Position numbers and translations under genes: made by a program
In this document: positions 1 to 6,626 of the stretch, in pieces
Layout of the letters: every line of letters begins with the position of its first letter
Position numbering within the stretch: the first letter of the stretch is position 1
Notes under the pieces: generated by a model
What the model was told of the DNA's origin: nothing
The model's input: only the letters and a program-made list of their open reading frames with translations
Databases searched by the model: none
Origin: Cytophagales bacterium
GTDB lineage: Bacteria; Bacteroidota; Bacteroidia; Cytophagales; Spirosomataceae
DNA length: 7,426 nucleotides
NCBI GenBank assembly: GCA_013205605.1
Contig: JABMMK010000385.1
Coordinates: 1 to 7,426 of the forward strand
Direction of reading: 5' to 3'

Positions 1-686
1 TCCCACAATTCCCCATCACCGATCATGGTAAAATGGGCCGTTGGGAATTTTTCTAGCAAAATCTGAAAAGCTTTAATGCTCATGATGGGAGCTTTCTTCG
101 CTGTAAAACGACCCACAGAAATTAATTGAATAGCTTGATTTGATTTTTTCGGTCCCAGTTTAAATTTTTCTGTATCGACCCCATAAGGCAAAACATGGAG
201 GTTTTTCAATGGTCCACTTATCCCCTCGATATCCATTTTCATGACTTGGGAAACAACAATGACGGCTTTGGCTAGAGGTAAAATTGTACGATAGCCCTCT
301 CCGTAGTGAGCAATTGTTTTCTTTTCGCTGGCGTCAAAGCCGTGAAAATGAACGACAAATGGAATGTTTGATTCTTGGCAGGCGGTAAATATATGCGTTC
401 CGAGTGGCCCATAATTGGCCAATACACAAGTCGTTCCAGTTTTCTGCAAATATTTTTTTAAAAAGTAGGTATATACTTTTTGATAGAAAGCAGGGAATAA
501 ATTTCGAAGGCTTCCTCTAAAAATCAATAGGCTTAAAGGAAAGGGATAAATGGAACCGCCAGCATAGATGTTGGAAGGTTGCCAACCCTCATAAAGGACT
601 GCATACGGGTTTAATTGCCTGATTTGTTGGTCTATAAAAGTTTCCGAATAGGAAAAGAAATTCGACCGGGCGATTAAGAGTTTCAT
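1..686 (-). CDS. Glycosyltransferase family 4 (GT-B fold), N-terminal 228 residues, 3' end outside window
   Basis: I translated this stretch by hand. It is open from an ATG at 686-684 down to position 1 without a stop. The product starts MKLLIARSN and carries the family signature SETFI at residues 14-18. HFHGFDAS lies at 113-120 in the acceptor-domain region, VVSQVM at 144-149, LPYGVDTEKF at 166-175 and SVGRFTAKKAP at 190-200, which opens the second Rossmann domain. IGDGELW at 222-228 is the last thing visible. This order is typical of GT4 enzymes that transfer a sugar from a nucleotide-sugar donor to a lipid-linked or growing glycan at the cytoplasmic face. The donor-binding E-x7-E motif should lie further left and cannot be checked. 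SETFI plus HFHGFD resembles exopolysaccharide/colanic-acid type transferases, but donor and acceptor are unknown. The ATG directly follows the methyltransferase stop (TAAATG), so the two are probably translationally coupled. Confidence 0.9.
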   Translation of the reverse strand, partial: MKLLIARSNFFSYSETFIDQQIRQLNPYAVLYEGWQPSNIYAGGSIYPFPLSLLIFRGSLRNLFPAFYQKVYTYFLKKYLQKTGTTCVLANYGPLGTHIFTACQESNIPFVVHFHGFDASEKKTIAHYGEGYRTILPLAKAVIVVSQVMKMDIEGISGPLKNLHVLPYGVDTEKFKLGPKKSNQAIQLISVGRFTAKKAPIMSIKAFQILLEKFPTAHFTMIGDGELW

Positions 687-1385
687 TTATTTTTTAGCGA
701 CTAAAATAAACGTACAAGCATCTTGATTTCGGGAACTTGACAATATGATTTTGTCAAAAAAGATGATCAAAGGTTGCATGATCATAGCCCAAATAAATCG
801 TAGGGGTTGCGGTATTTTAAATAAAATGCCATCTTGGAATAGCTGGAGACCCATCGCAGATCGACCTAAAATTCCTTCAAAATAAACCACTTCAAAGCCG
901 GCTTCTTTTACAATTTTTTGTAAACCTGTGGAGGTCCATCGCCAGTAGTCGGTCGGGTCCGGATGAAACATCCAATATCCATGCGTGGACAAAATTAATT
1001 TTCCACCCTTCTGTAAAATCCGATGAGCTTCTTTCAGGTATTCACTGGGGTTTTCCACATGCTCTAATACTTGGGTCGAAAGCACAAAACCAACACTCTC
1101 ATCTGGCAAATCTATTTTTCCTTGGGGATTGATGGTGACGTCGGCTTTGGTATTCAAGGCAAGATCTAGGCCGATATATTGTTCCACAAAAGGATCGAAT
1201 AACGGTTGGTACGGCTTGTTTCCACAGCCATAGTCGGCTAACAATTGGTGTGGGGAATTCTTCACAAACAGCGAAATGACTTTTTCTAGTTGGCGCCTCA
1301 GCTCCCTCAAATAATAAAATCTAGCCGCCATTCTACCCCAAATTGTTGGATATAATCGTTCGATACCAGCTTCTCTACTTTCCAT
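687..1385 (-). CDS. Class I SAM-dependent methyltransferase (Methyltransf_11-like), glycan-cluster type
   Basis: The 232-residue product has the class I methyltransferase core. Motif I is ADYGCGNKPY at 50-59, the acidic end of strand beta2 is IGLDL at 61-65, STQVLEHVENP at 103-113 is the post-II motif, and RILQKGGKLILSTHG at 122-136 is motif III. HPDPTDYWRWT at 141-151 follows, a stretch seen in methyltransferases of surface-polysaccharide clusters. The enzyme should transfer a methyl group from S-adenosylmethionine to a small molecule or sugar; the substrate cannot be read from the sequence. A hydrophobic stretch at about 195-215 (FIWAMIMQPLIIFF) may dock it on the membrane, where lipid-linked sugars lie. 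It starts 10 bp after the TPR gene's stop and abuts the glycosyltransferase. The ATG at 1385-1383 has AGG seven bases upstream, a possible weak ribosome-binding site. Sugar O-methylation is an inference from context. Confidence 0.85.
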   Translation of the reverse strand: MESREAGIERLYPTIWGRMAARFYYLRELRRQLEKVISLFVKNSPHQLLADYGCGNKPYQPLFDPFVEQYIGLDLALNTKADVTINPQGKIDLPDESVGFVLSTQVLEHVENPSEYLKEAHRILQKGGKLILSTHGYWMFHPDPTDYWRWTSTGLQKIVKEAGFEVVYFEGILGRSAMGLQLFQDGILFKIPQPLRFIWAMIMQPLIIFFDKIILSSSRNQDACTFILVAKK

Positions 1386-1395
1386 AATATTGCCT

Positions 1396-2505
1396 TTATT
1401 GGCCGGTAATCCGGCTAAATTCCATCAGTGAATTTTTATACTCTATATATTCTTTCGCCAAAGCGCTATACTTTCTTGCCTTTGCTGTCTGATTATTTTT
1501 TTGCGCTATTCTAATTAACCCCAAATAAGCTAAGCCTCTAATATCTTTGGTGAATCTTTCCTCCCATGGATAGGCTAATGATTTGGTATAGAAGGCTTCA
1601 GCGGCTGCTAAGTTACGATTTTCAAATTCTTCCCGCATACCTCTAAACGTTAAGGCACAGCCTACGTAATAGGGAGACTTTGTTTTTTCTAATTTTTCGA
1701 TGCATTCATTCGCTTCTTCGTAATGGCCAGTCAGCGTTAAAAGTTCAGCCCTTTGCAAGGAATACCAAAGATTGTTTGGGAATTTTTTTGTCAATTCTAA
1801 GCTAAAGGGAAGCCCTTTGGCCGGTGTCCCTTCGTATTTATTGTAAATATATCCAATGTAAAATAGGGACTCATTTTTCACAAAAACTGTTTTTTTGATG
1901 CCAGCTTCTAATTGCGCTAGGCCCAATTTTTTATTTCCATCCGCAAAAAAGAACATAAAAGGCTTTAAGATGGGATGAATTTCTGGATAGCAAATTCGGT
2001 AATAATTGTATACGCCAGAAGAATACAGAAATTCGGGTTGCTTGTCTGAATTTACGAGGCCAATTTTCATGTAGTGATATGATTTTTTGGCGTAGTTGAC
2101 CGCTTTGATAAAATTCTGATTATCCGCTTCATAAGCAGCTAAAAATCCTAAGGAGGAGGTGCAAAAAAACGCGGATTCTAAATCATTATTATTTTTCAGA
2201 TACATCGCTTCCCCTAAAATAAACGCTTTTTCAAGGTTTTCGACGTAGGTCTTACCTTGATTGACATGGTCTTTTAACGGAAAATATTGGAGCTGAATTT
2301 GCATGGCGGCCAATAAATATCCGGCGGGGTTTTTGGGATATTTTGATTTAAATAAGGAAAATGCGGCATTCGATTCTTTAAAATCGTAGGCATATAGATG
2401 ATCTAATCCAGTGGAAATTAATTGTTTGGCATAAGCATCTTGAAGAATTTGTGCTAGGCCTTGTGAGTAACAGAAAATAAGAACCAGGAAAATGATTTTA
2501 CGCAT
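1396..2505 (-). CDS. Secreted tetratricopeptide/helical-repeat protein of unknown function
   Basis: The 369-residue product begins with a Sec signal peptide: basic MRK, a hydrophobic core IIFLVLIF, and a likely signal peptidase I site after QGLA (residue 18). Cys12 lies in LIFC and does not fit a lipobox, so it is probably not a lipoprotein. The mature part is alpha-helical with TPR-like pairs. The clearest are about 37-66 (YAYDFKESNAAFSLFKSKYP), 111-142, 213-243 and 248-275 (AELLTLTGHYEEANECIEKL), with further pairs to about 345. The GVYNYYR element at 154-160, followed by a Gly-Leu-rich helix (GLAQLEAGIKK, 194-204), recalls other bacterial periplasmic TPR proteins, though I cannot name the family. 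It should lie in the periplasm or at the outer membrane and act as a protein-binding scaffold. An in-frame TGA two codons upstream fixes this ATG as the first possible one. As first gene before a methyltransferase and a glycosyltransferase, it may assist envelope glycan assembly; this is inference. Confidence 0.8.
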   Translation of the reverse strand: MRKIIFLVLIFCYSQGLAQILQDAYAKQLISTGLDHLYAYDFKESNAAFSLFKSKYPKNPAGYLLAAMQIQLQYFPLKDHVNQGKTYVENLEKAFILGEAMYLKNNNDLESAFFCTSSLGFLAAYEADNQNFIKAVNYAKKSYHYMKIGLVNSDKQPEFLYSSGVYNYYRICYPEIHPILKPFMFFFADGNKKLGLAQLEAGIKKTVFVKNESLFYIGYIYNKYEGTPAKGLPFSLELTKKFPNNLWYSLQRAELLTLTGHYEEANECIEKLEKTKSPYYVGCALTFRGMREEFENRNLAAAEAFYTKSLAYPWEERFTKDIRGLAYLGLIRIAQKNNQTAKARKYSALAKEYIEYKNSLMEFSRITGQ

Positions 2506-2524
2506 AACTCATAAAATTGAATTG

Positions 2525-2532
2525 CAAAAGTA
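2525..2532 (-). promoter_or_regulatory. Predicted Bacteroidota-type -7 promoter box for the leftward operon
   Basis: Read on the minus strand this is TACTTTTG, an exact match to the Bacteroidota sigma-A -7 consensus TAnnTTTG. It ends 19 bp before the ATG of the TPR gene, which predicts a start of transcription near 2517-2521 and a very short leader. No clear -33 TTTG is visible at the expected distance upstream, so this rests on the -7 box and its position. Confidence 0.55.
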
Positions 2533-2549
2533 ACTAAGCACTGTGGTTT

Positions 2550-2559
2550 TTAGGCCTAA
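2550..2559. promoter_or_regulatory. 10-bp perfect palindrome between the divergent promoters, possible operator
   Basis: TTAGGCCTAA reads the same on both strands and is the only GC-containing symmetric element in the AT-rich 95-bp intergenic region. It sits 5 bp upstream of the rightward -7 box and 17 bp upstream of the leftward -7 box, covering the leftward -33 region. A dimeric regulator bound here could affect both transcripts. A palindrome this short can arise by chance in such a region (roughly one in ten by simple counting), so function is speculative. Confidence 0.2.
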
Positions 2560-2564
2560 TTTTT

Positions 2565-2572
2565 TACATTTG
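2565..2572 (+). promoter_or_regulatory. Predicted Bacteroidota-type -7 promoter box for the M16-ispF-rel unit
   Basis: TACATTTG is an exact match to TAnnTTTG and lies 28 bp before the M16 peptidase ATG, giving a predicted transcription start around 2577-2580 and a leader of roughly 20-25 bases. The -33 element is weak; CTG at 2541-2543 is the nearest thing to TTG. The genes after M16 follow with gaps of 1 and 0 bp, so this is probably the main promoter for at least M16, ispF and rel. Confidence 0.55.
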
Positions 2573-2600
2573 TTTAATTCTTTTTTTTGATTCGACCTTC

Positions 2601-3836
2601 ATGATTTCATATCAACAATTTACGCTTTCAAATGGACTTCAAGTCATTGTACATGAAGATCACACATCGACCCTCGCCGTGATGGATGTCATTTACGATG
2701 TGGGTTCACGCGATGAAGATCCCAATCGTACTGGATTTGCACATCTTTTCGAGCATTTGATGTTTGGCGGAAGCAAAAATATTCCTAATTACGATAGTCC
2801 TTTGCAGCAAGTGGGTGGAGAAAATAATGCCTTTACTACGCCTGATTTGACCAATTATTATATATCTGTTCCTTATCAAAATCTTGAAACAGCTTTTTGG
2901 CTAGAATCGGACCGCATGTTGCAATTGGCCTTTAATCCTCAATCCCTGGAAGTCCAACGAAAAGTCGTGATCGAAGAATTTAAGCAACGCTATCTAAACC
3001 AACCGTATGGCGATGTTTGGTTAAAATTTCGTCCCTTAATTTATACGCAACATTCTTATCGTTGGCCTACGATTGGTGCCGGAATACAGCACATTGAAGA
3101 AGCTGATTTAGAAGATGTTAAAGCGTTTTTTGCCAAATTTTATGTTCCGGCCAATGCGATTTTGGTGTTAGCAGGCCGAGTAACGTTTGCGGAGGCAAAG
3201 GAATTGGCTGAAAAGTGGTTTGGCCTTATTCCTGGTGGGAATAAGCCTAAGCGTCAATTGCCTCAGGAGCCTGTACAAACAGAAGATCGCCGAATGGAAA
3301 TTGTGGGGAAGGTTCCGTCCAATCGAATTTATAAGGCATATCCAGTACCGGGACGCTATGATGAGGGCTTTTATGCCATTGATTTAATGTCTGATTTAAT
3401 GGGGCGGAATGAAACCTCTTTTTTATATTTAGCTTTGGTTCAAAACAAGCGAGTTTTTGATTCCATTTCGGTATCTCAAACGGGATCGATAGACCCTGGA
3501 TTATTAATCGTTTCAGGTCAGGTTTGTGACGGAGTTGATTTAGTATTGGCAGAAAAGGAATTGGACCAAGCGATTCATGAATTTGTGGATCACTCATTTG
3601 AGACAGTAGACTTGCAACGCGTTAAAAACCAGGCAGAGGCGAGTTTGATTTTTGGGGAGGTTGAGGTGCTGAATCGTGCCATGAATTTAGCGATGGCCGC
3701 GAATGCTGGCGATGTAAATTTGGTTAATTTAGAATCTGAAAATTTGGCGAAAGTCACCTTAAGCGAAGTGGCTTATTGGGCTAAAAAAATATTTAAAGAG
3801 GGTAAATCCAATACATTGATATATAAAAAGGCATAA
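2601..3836 (+). CDS. M16B family zinc metallopeptidase subunit (insulinase/processing-peptidase-like)
   Basis: The 411-residue product is a one-arm M16 protein. The inverted zinc motif HxxEH is HLFEH at 48-52 (His48, catalytic Glu51, His52), and the third ligand should be Glu125 or Glu126 in VVIEEF. FTLSNGLQVIV (7-17), GGENNAFTT (72-80) and SYRWPTIG (152-159) are family landmarks of the catalytic half. The inactive-half domain runs from about 166 to 345. No signal peptide is seen, so the protein is probably cytoplasmic. M16B enzymes often work as two proteins: one with the zinc site, one with an Arg/Tyr pair that binds substrate. The region that usually reads SRLY...GLAY is here TSFLYLALV...RVFDSIS (272-290), so both Arg and Tyr appear absent. 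That suggests a zinc-site subunit needing a partner, not found beside it. Substrates are unknown; family members degrade or process peptides. ispF starts 1 bp after the stop. Confidence 0.88.
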   Translation: MISYQQFTLSNGLQVIVHEDHTSTLAVMDVIYDVGSRDEDPNRTGFAHLFEHLMFGGSKNIPNYDSPLQQVGGENNAFTTPDLTNYYISVPYQNLETAFWLESDRMLQLAFNPQSLEVQRKVVIEEFKQRYLNQPYGDVWLKFRPLIYTQHSYRWPTIGAGIQHIEEADLEDVKAFFAKFYVPANAILVLAGRVTFAEAKELAEKWFGLIPGGNKPKRQLPQEPVQTEDRRMEIVGKVPSNRIYKAYPVPGRYDEGFYAIDLMSDLMGRNETSFLYLALVQNKRVFDSISVSQTGSIDPGLLIVSGQVCDGVDLVLAEKELDQAIHEFVDHSFETVDLQRVKNQAEASLIFGEVEVLNRAMNLAMAANAGDVNLVNLESENLAKVTLSEVAYWAKKIFKEGKSNTLIYKKA

Positions 3837-3837
3837 T

Positions 3838-4317
3838 ATGAAAATTCGCGTAGGTCAAGGATATGATGTACATCAGTGGGTTGCTGGAAGGCCATGTAGG
3901 TTAGGAGGTATTTTAATTCCTTCAGACCATGGGCCCCTGGGCCATTCAGATGCTGATATTGTTTGCCATGTATTGTGCGATGCTTTATTAGGCGCGGCCA
4001 ATATGCGCAATATTGGCTTTCATTTCTCGGATAAAGATCCTGTTTGGAAGGGGGTTGCCTCTACGATTTTGTTGCAAAAGGTGATGGAAATGATTCGGGA
4101 AGCAGGATGGGAATTAGGTAATGCGGATGTGACAGTGATCTTAGATCAACCCAAATTAAACGTTCATATTCCAGCGATGAAAGAGAATTTGGCCCTTGTG
4201 ATGGGCATTGAAGAGAGTCAAATTTCCATTAAAGCGACGACCTCAGAAGGGATGGGATTTGTAGGAAGAGGCGAAGGGATATCGGCGATGGCCGTTGCAT
4301 TAATTCAACAAGATTAA
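3838..4317 (+). CDS. ispF: 2-C-methyl-D-erythritol 2,4-cyclodiphosphate synthase
   Basis: IspF catalyses step five of the MEP isoprenoid pathway, turning CDP-methylerythritol 2-phosphate into the 2,4-cyclodiphosphate with release of CMP. It acts as a cytoplasmic homotrimer. The 159-residue length is normal. The metal ligands are present: Asp10 and His12 in GYDVHQW, and His44 in the GHSDADIVCHVLCDALLGA block (35-53). The cytidine/phosphate loop KATTSEGMGFVGRGEGI (132-148) is intact. One position differs from the usual pattern: the D-I-G-x-x-F-P-D segment reads NIGFHFSD at 58-65, with Asn58 where most enzymes have Asp (Asp56 in E. coli, near the substrate ribose), and Ser64 for Pro. The enzyme otherwise looks functional. 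It starts 1 bp after the M16 stop and abuts rel, so it depends on upstream transcription. No other MEP gene is in the window. Confidence 0.97.
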   Translation: MKIRVGQGYDVHQWVAGRPCRLGGILIPSDHGPLGHSDADIVCHVLCDALLGAANMRNIGFHFSDKDPVWKGVASTILLQKVMEMIREAGWELGNADVTVILDQPKLNVHIPAMKENLALVMGIEESQISIKATTSEGMGFVGRGEGISAMAVALIQQD

Positions 4318-6579
4318 ATGAAAAACGTTGTCATCGACATAGAAAAAGAACGTTTAGAGATACTCAAAAGGTACCGTAAATTACTGCGTACGGCAAAGCC
4401 CTTTTTGAAAGATGACGATGCCAAGCAAATAAAAAAAGCTTTTTTACGCTCTGCGGAGGCGCATAGGGATATGCGTAGAAAATCGGGAGAACCTTATATT
4501 TACCATCCTTTAGCGGTAGCACAAATTTGTGTGGAGGAGATTGGACTTGGGACCACATCGATTATTTCGGCGTTGATGCATGATGTGGTTGAAGACACAA
4601 ATACCACATTAAAAGAAATAGAAAAAGACTTTGGCCCTAAGATTACGTCGATCATAGACGGTCTCACGAAGATTGCCGGGACTTTTGAGTATGGGACATC
4701 CCAACAAGCCGAGAATTTCAGGAAGATGCTTTTGACGCTTTCTGATGACATTCGGGTGATCTTAATTAAGTTAGCGGATCGCTTGCATAACATGCGCACA
4801 TTGGGGAGTATGGCGAAAGAAAAGCAATTGAAAATTGCCTCGGAAACCATTTATTTATATGCTCCTTTGGCGCACCGACTAGGTTTAAATGCGATTAAAA
4901 CGGAATTAGAGGATTTAGGATTAAAGTTTACTGAGCCCGAAGCTTACAAGGAAATTGCCCATAAATTGTCCGAAAATAGGCGTAGCAGAGAAAGTTTTGT
5001 GGAGCATTTTATTCGGCCGATCAAAAAATCGTTGGATGCGCGTGAAAAGAATTATACCATCATTGGTCGACCAAAATCAATTTATTCCATTTACAATAAG
5101 TTGAAAAAGGGCAATGTTTCTTTCGATAAAATATATGATTTATTCGCGGTCCGAGTGGTTTTAGATGTTCCTTTGGAACGCGAGAAATCTGATTGTTGGG
5201 AAGTGTACAGCATAGTAACGGATCATTATCGGCCTAACCCAAGCCGATTAAAAGACTGGGTTTCCACACCCAAATCGAATGGGTATGAGTCCTTGCATAC
5301 CACGGTGATGAGTATGCCCTTTGGGAATGATAAAGAGGGTCGCTGGGTAGAAGTGCAAATCCGGACGAATCGGATGGATGAAATTGCCGAAAAGGGTGTC
5401 GCGGCACATTTTAAATATAAGGGAACGGACACCAGGACGGGTCAGGCTTTTGAGTCTTGGTTGTCTCAAGTGCGGGAGGCCTTGGAATCCAATGATAAAT
5501 CCAAATCTGCAGTCGAGTTAGTGGATGACATCAAAAACTCACTTTACCATGAGGAAGTTTTTGTCTTTACCCCTAAAGGAAAATTAATTGTTTTGCAGTC
5601 TGGTTCTACGGCTTTAGATTTTGCTTTTGAGATACATTCTGAAGTGGGTGCTCGGTGTATTGGTGCTAAAGTAGGTGGGAAATTAGTGCCCCTGTCTCAT
5701 AAATTAGCGAATGGGGATCAGATTGAAATATTGACATCATCTAAGCAAAAACCTTCTGAGGATTGGCTTAGAATTGTGTATACGACGAAGGCAAAAGCGC
5801 GGATTAAAGAATTTATTAAAGAGGAAAATAAGTCCCATTTGATTAAGGGGCGCGATTTGATTGAGCACCGACTCAAGCATTTTGGATATCCGGTGTTGAC
5901 TTTAGAATTGACGAACCAAATTCGCGCTTATTTTAATGCGAAGGATGCAAGTGATCTTTTTTACCGGTTTGGCAAAGGCTACATTGCCATTGAGCAGTTG
6001 AAACACTGGAAGTCCGATAAGGAAACGCATGAGCGAAAGCAGGCAGAAAAAGCGATTCAATCTCCGATTGTTGACAGCAAGACTTTCCGAAAGGAAATGC
6101 AACATTTTAATAAGGATCGCAAGGAGTCGGATATTTTATTGATTGGCGAGGATATGGATAAGGTGGATTATACGTTGGCCAAATGTTGTAACCCAATTTC
6201 CGGGGATGAGGTATTTGGCTTTGTCACCATTAATGAAGGCATAAAAATTCATCGTGCTGGCTGTCCAAATTCCCCTGAGTTGTTGTCTAGGCATGGCGAT
6301 CGAGTGATAAAAGCCCAGTGGACAAGTCAGATAGCGATGTCATTTATTGTTGAGCTGGTGATTCGTGGCATCGATCGGGTGGGATTGGTGAATGATGTGA
6401 CGCGGATCATTTCGGATGAATTGCAGGTAAATATTACGGCCTTGTCGATAGGCGTGAAGGAGGGATTGTTTGAGGGGAAAATTTCTTTGATGATAAAAGA
6501 CACGAATCATCTAGAATCCCTAGTAACCGAGTTAGAGCAAGTGACTGGAGTAATCGAGGTGGCAAGAGAGGAAATTTAG
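4318..6579 (+). CDS. rel: Bifunctional (p)ppGpp synthetase/hydrolase, long RelA/SpoT homologue (Rel)
   Basis: The 753-residue protein has full long-RSH architecture and controls the stringent response. The N-terminal HD hydrolase keeps its metal and catalytic residues: His63 in YHPLAVA, His88-Asp89 with Glu92-Asp93 in MHDVVEDT, and Asp154 in LADRLHNMRT. The synthetase follows, with GRPKSIYSIYNKL (250-262), YDLFAVRVV (273-281), SNGYESLHTT (320-329) and VEVQIRT (344-350, Glu345). RLKD at 310-313 is the RxKD form typical of two-way Rel/SpoT enzymes, as opposed to ExDD of synthetase-only RelA. The regulatory half has TGS (about 411-473), a helical region, a zinc-finger/CC domain with Cys623, Cys624, His645 and Cys649, and an ACT domain (about 674-750). 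Both activities should therefore be present, with the C-terminal half sensing ribosome/tRNA state. The ATG abuts the ispF stop (TAAATG), indicating coupling. SpoT is an alternative name. Confidence 0.96.
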   Translation: MKNVVIDIEKERLEILKRYRKLLRTAKPFLKDDDAKQIKKAFLRSAEAHRDMRRKSGEPYIYHPLAVAQICVEEIGLGTTSIISALMHDVVEDTNTTLKEIEKDFGPKITSIIDGLTKIAGTFEYGTSQQAENFRKMLLTLSDDIRVILIKLADRLHNMRTLGSMAKEKQLKIASETIYLYAPLAHRLGLNAIKTELEDLGLKFTEPEAYKEIAHKLSENRRSRESFVEHFIRPIKKSLDAREKNYTIIGRPKSIYSIYNKLKKGNVSFDKIYDLFAVRVVLDVPLEREKSDCWEVYSIVTDHYRPNPSRLKDWVSTPKSNGYESLHTTVMSMPFGNDKEGRWVEVQIRTNRMDEIAEKGVAAHFKYKGTDTRTGQAFESWLSQVREALESNDKSKSAVELVDDIKNSLYHEEVFVFTPKGKLIVLQSGSTALDFAFEIHSEVGARCIGAKVGGKLVPLSHKLANGDQIEILTSSKQKPSEDWLRIVYTTKAKARIKEFIKEENKSHLIKGRDLIEHRLKHFGYPVLTLELTNQIRAYFNAKDASDLFYRFGKGYIAIEQLKHWKSDKETHERKQAEKAIQSPIVDSKTFRKEMQHFNKDRKESDILLIGEDMDKVDYTLAKCCNPISGDEVFGFVTINEGIKIHRAGCPNSPELLSRHGDRVIKAQWTSQIAMSFIVELVIRGIDRVGLVNDVTRIISDELQVNITALSIGVKEGLFEGKISLMIKDTNHLESLVTELEQVTGVIEVAREEI

Positions 6580-6626
6580 TATTTTTCATAATTTATAGCT
6601 TATTTTACGTCGTTTTTTTTGATTAA
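6580..6626 (+). promoter_or_regulatory. AT-rich rel-fur spacer, possible weak fur promoter/leader
   Basis: This 47-bp gap has no terminator hairpin. It holds TTTACGT at 6604-6610 and a run of eight T followed by GATT at 6613-6624. TTTTTTTG at 6614-6621 matches TAnnTTTG at all but the A, yet it would start transcription almost at the ATG. No convincing Fur-box inverted repeat is visible. Read-through from rel seems likely; a separate fur promoter is possible but not shown. Confidence 0.2.

Noticed and set aside
1400..1430. Minus-strand AGG before the methyltransferase ATG as a true Shine-Dalgarno site
   Set aside because: Only three to four matching bases, in a phylum where such sites are rarely used; the AGG (about 1393-1395) is noted as weak only.
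2472..2505. Lipobox at Cys12 of the TPR protein
   Set aside because: The residue before the Cys is Phe, not Gly, Ala or Ser, and a better signal peptidase I site follows at QGLA.
3187..3387. 66-residue same-strand frame inside the M16 gene
   Set aside because: Out-of-frame reading of a well-conserved M16 region with no start context or domain.
3247..3597. 116-residue minus-strand open frame inside the M16 gene
   Set aside because: It lies fully within a clear M16 coding region, has no recognisable domain and no promoter; a shadow of the real frame.
4500..4850. 116-residue minus-strand open frame inside rel
   Set aside because: Antisense to the conserved HD hydrolase domain; composition reflects the opposite strand and there is no independent evidence.
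5226..5469. Two overlapping minus-strand frames of 68 and 73 residues inside rel
   Set aside because: Antisense to the conserved synthetase motifs and in two competing frames; no sign of a gene.
6580..6626. Possible Fur box or terminator between rel and fur
   Set aside because: ATAA and TTAT arms occur around 6588-6603 but the spacing and flanks do not match the usual Fur inverted repeat, and there is no GC-rich stem before the T run, so neither call is supported.
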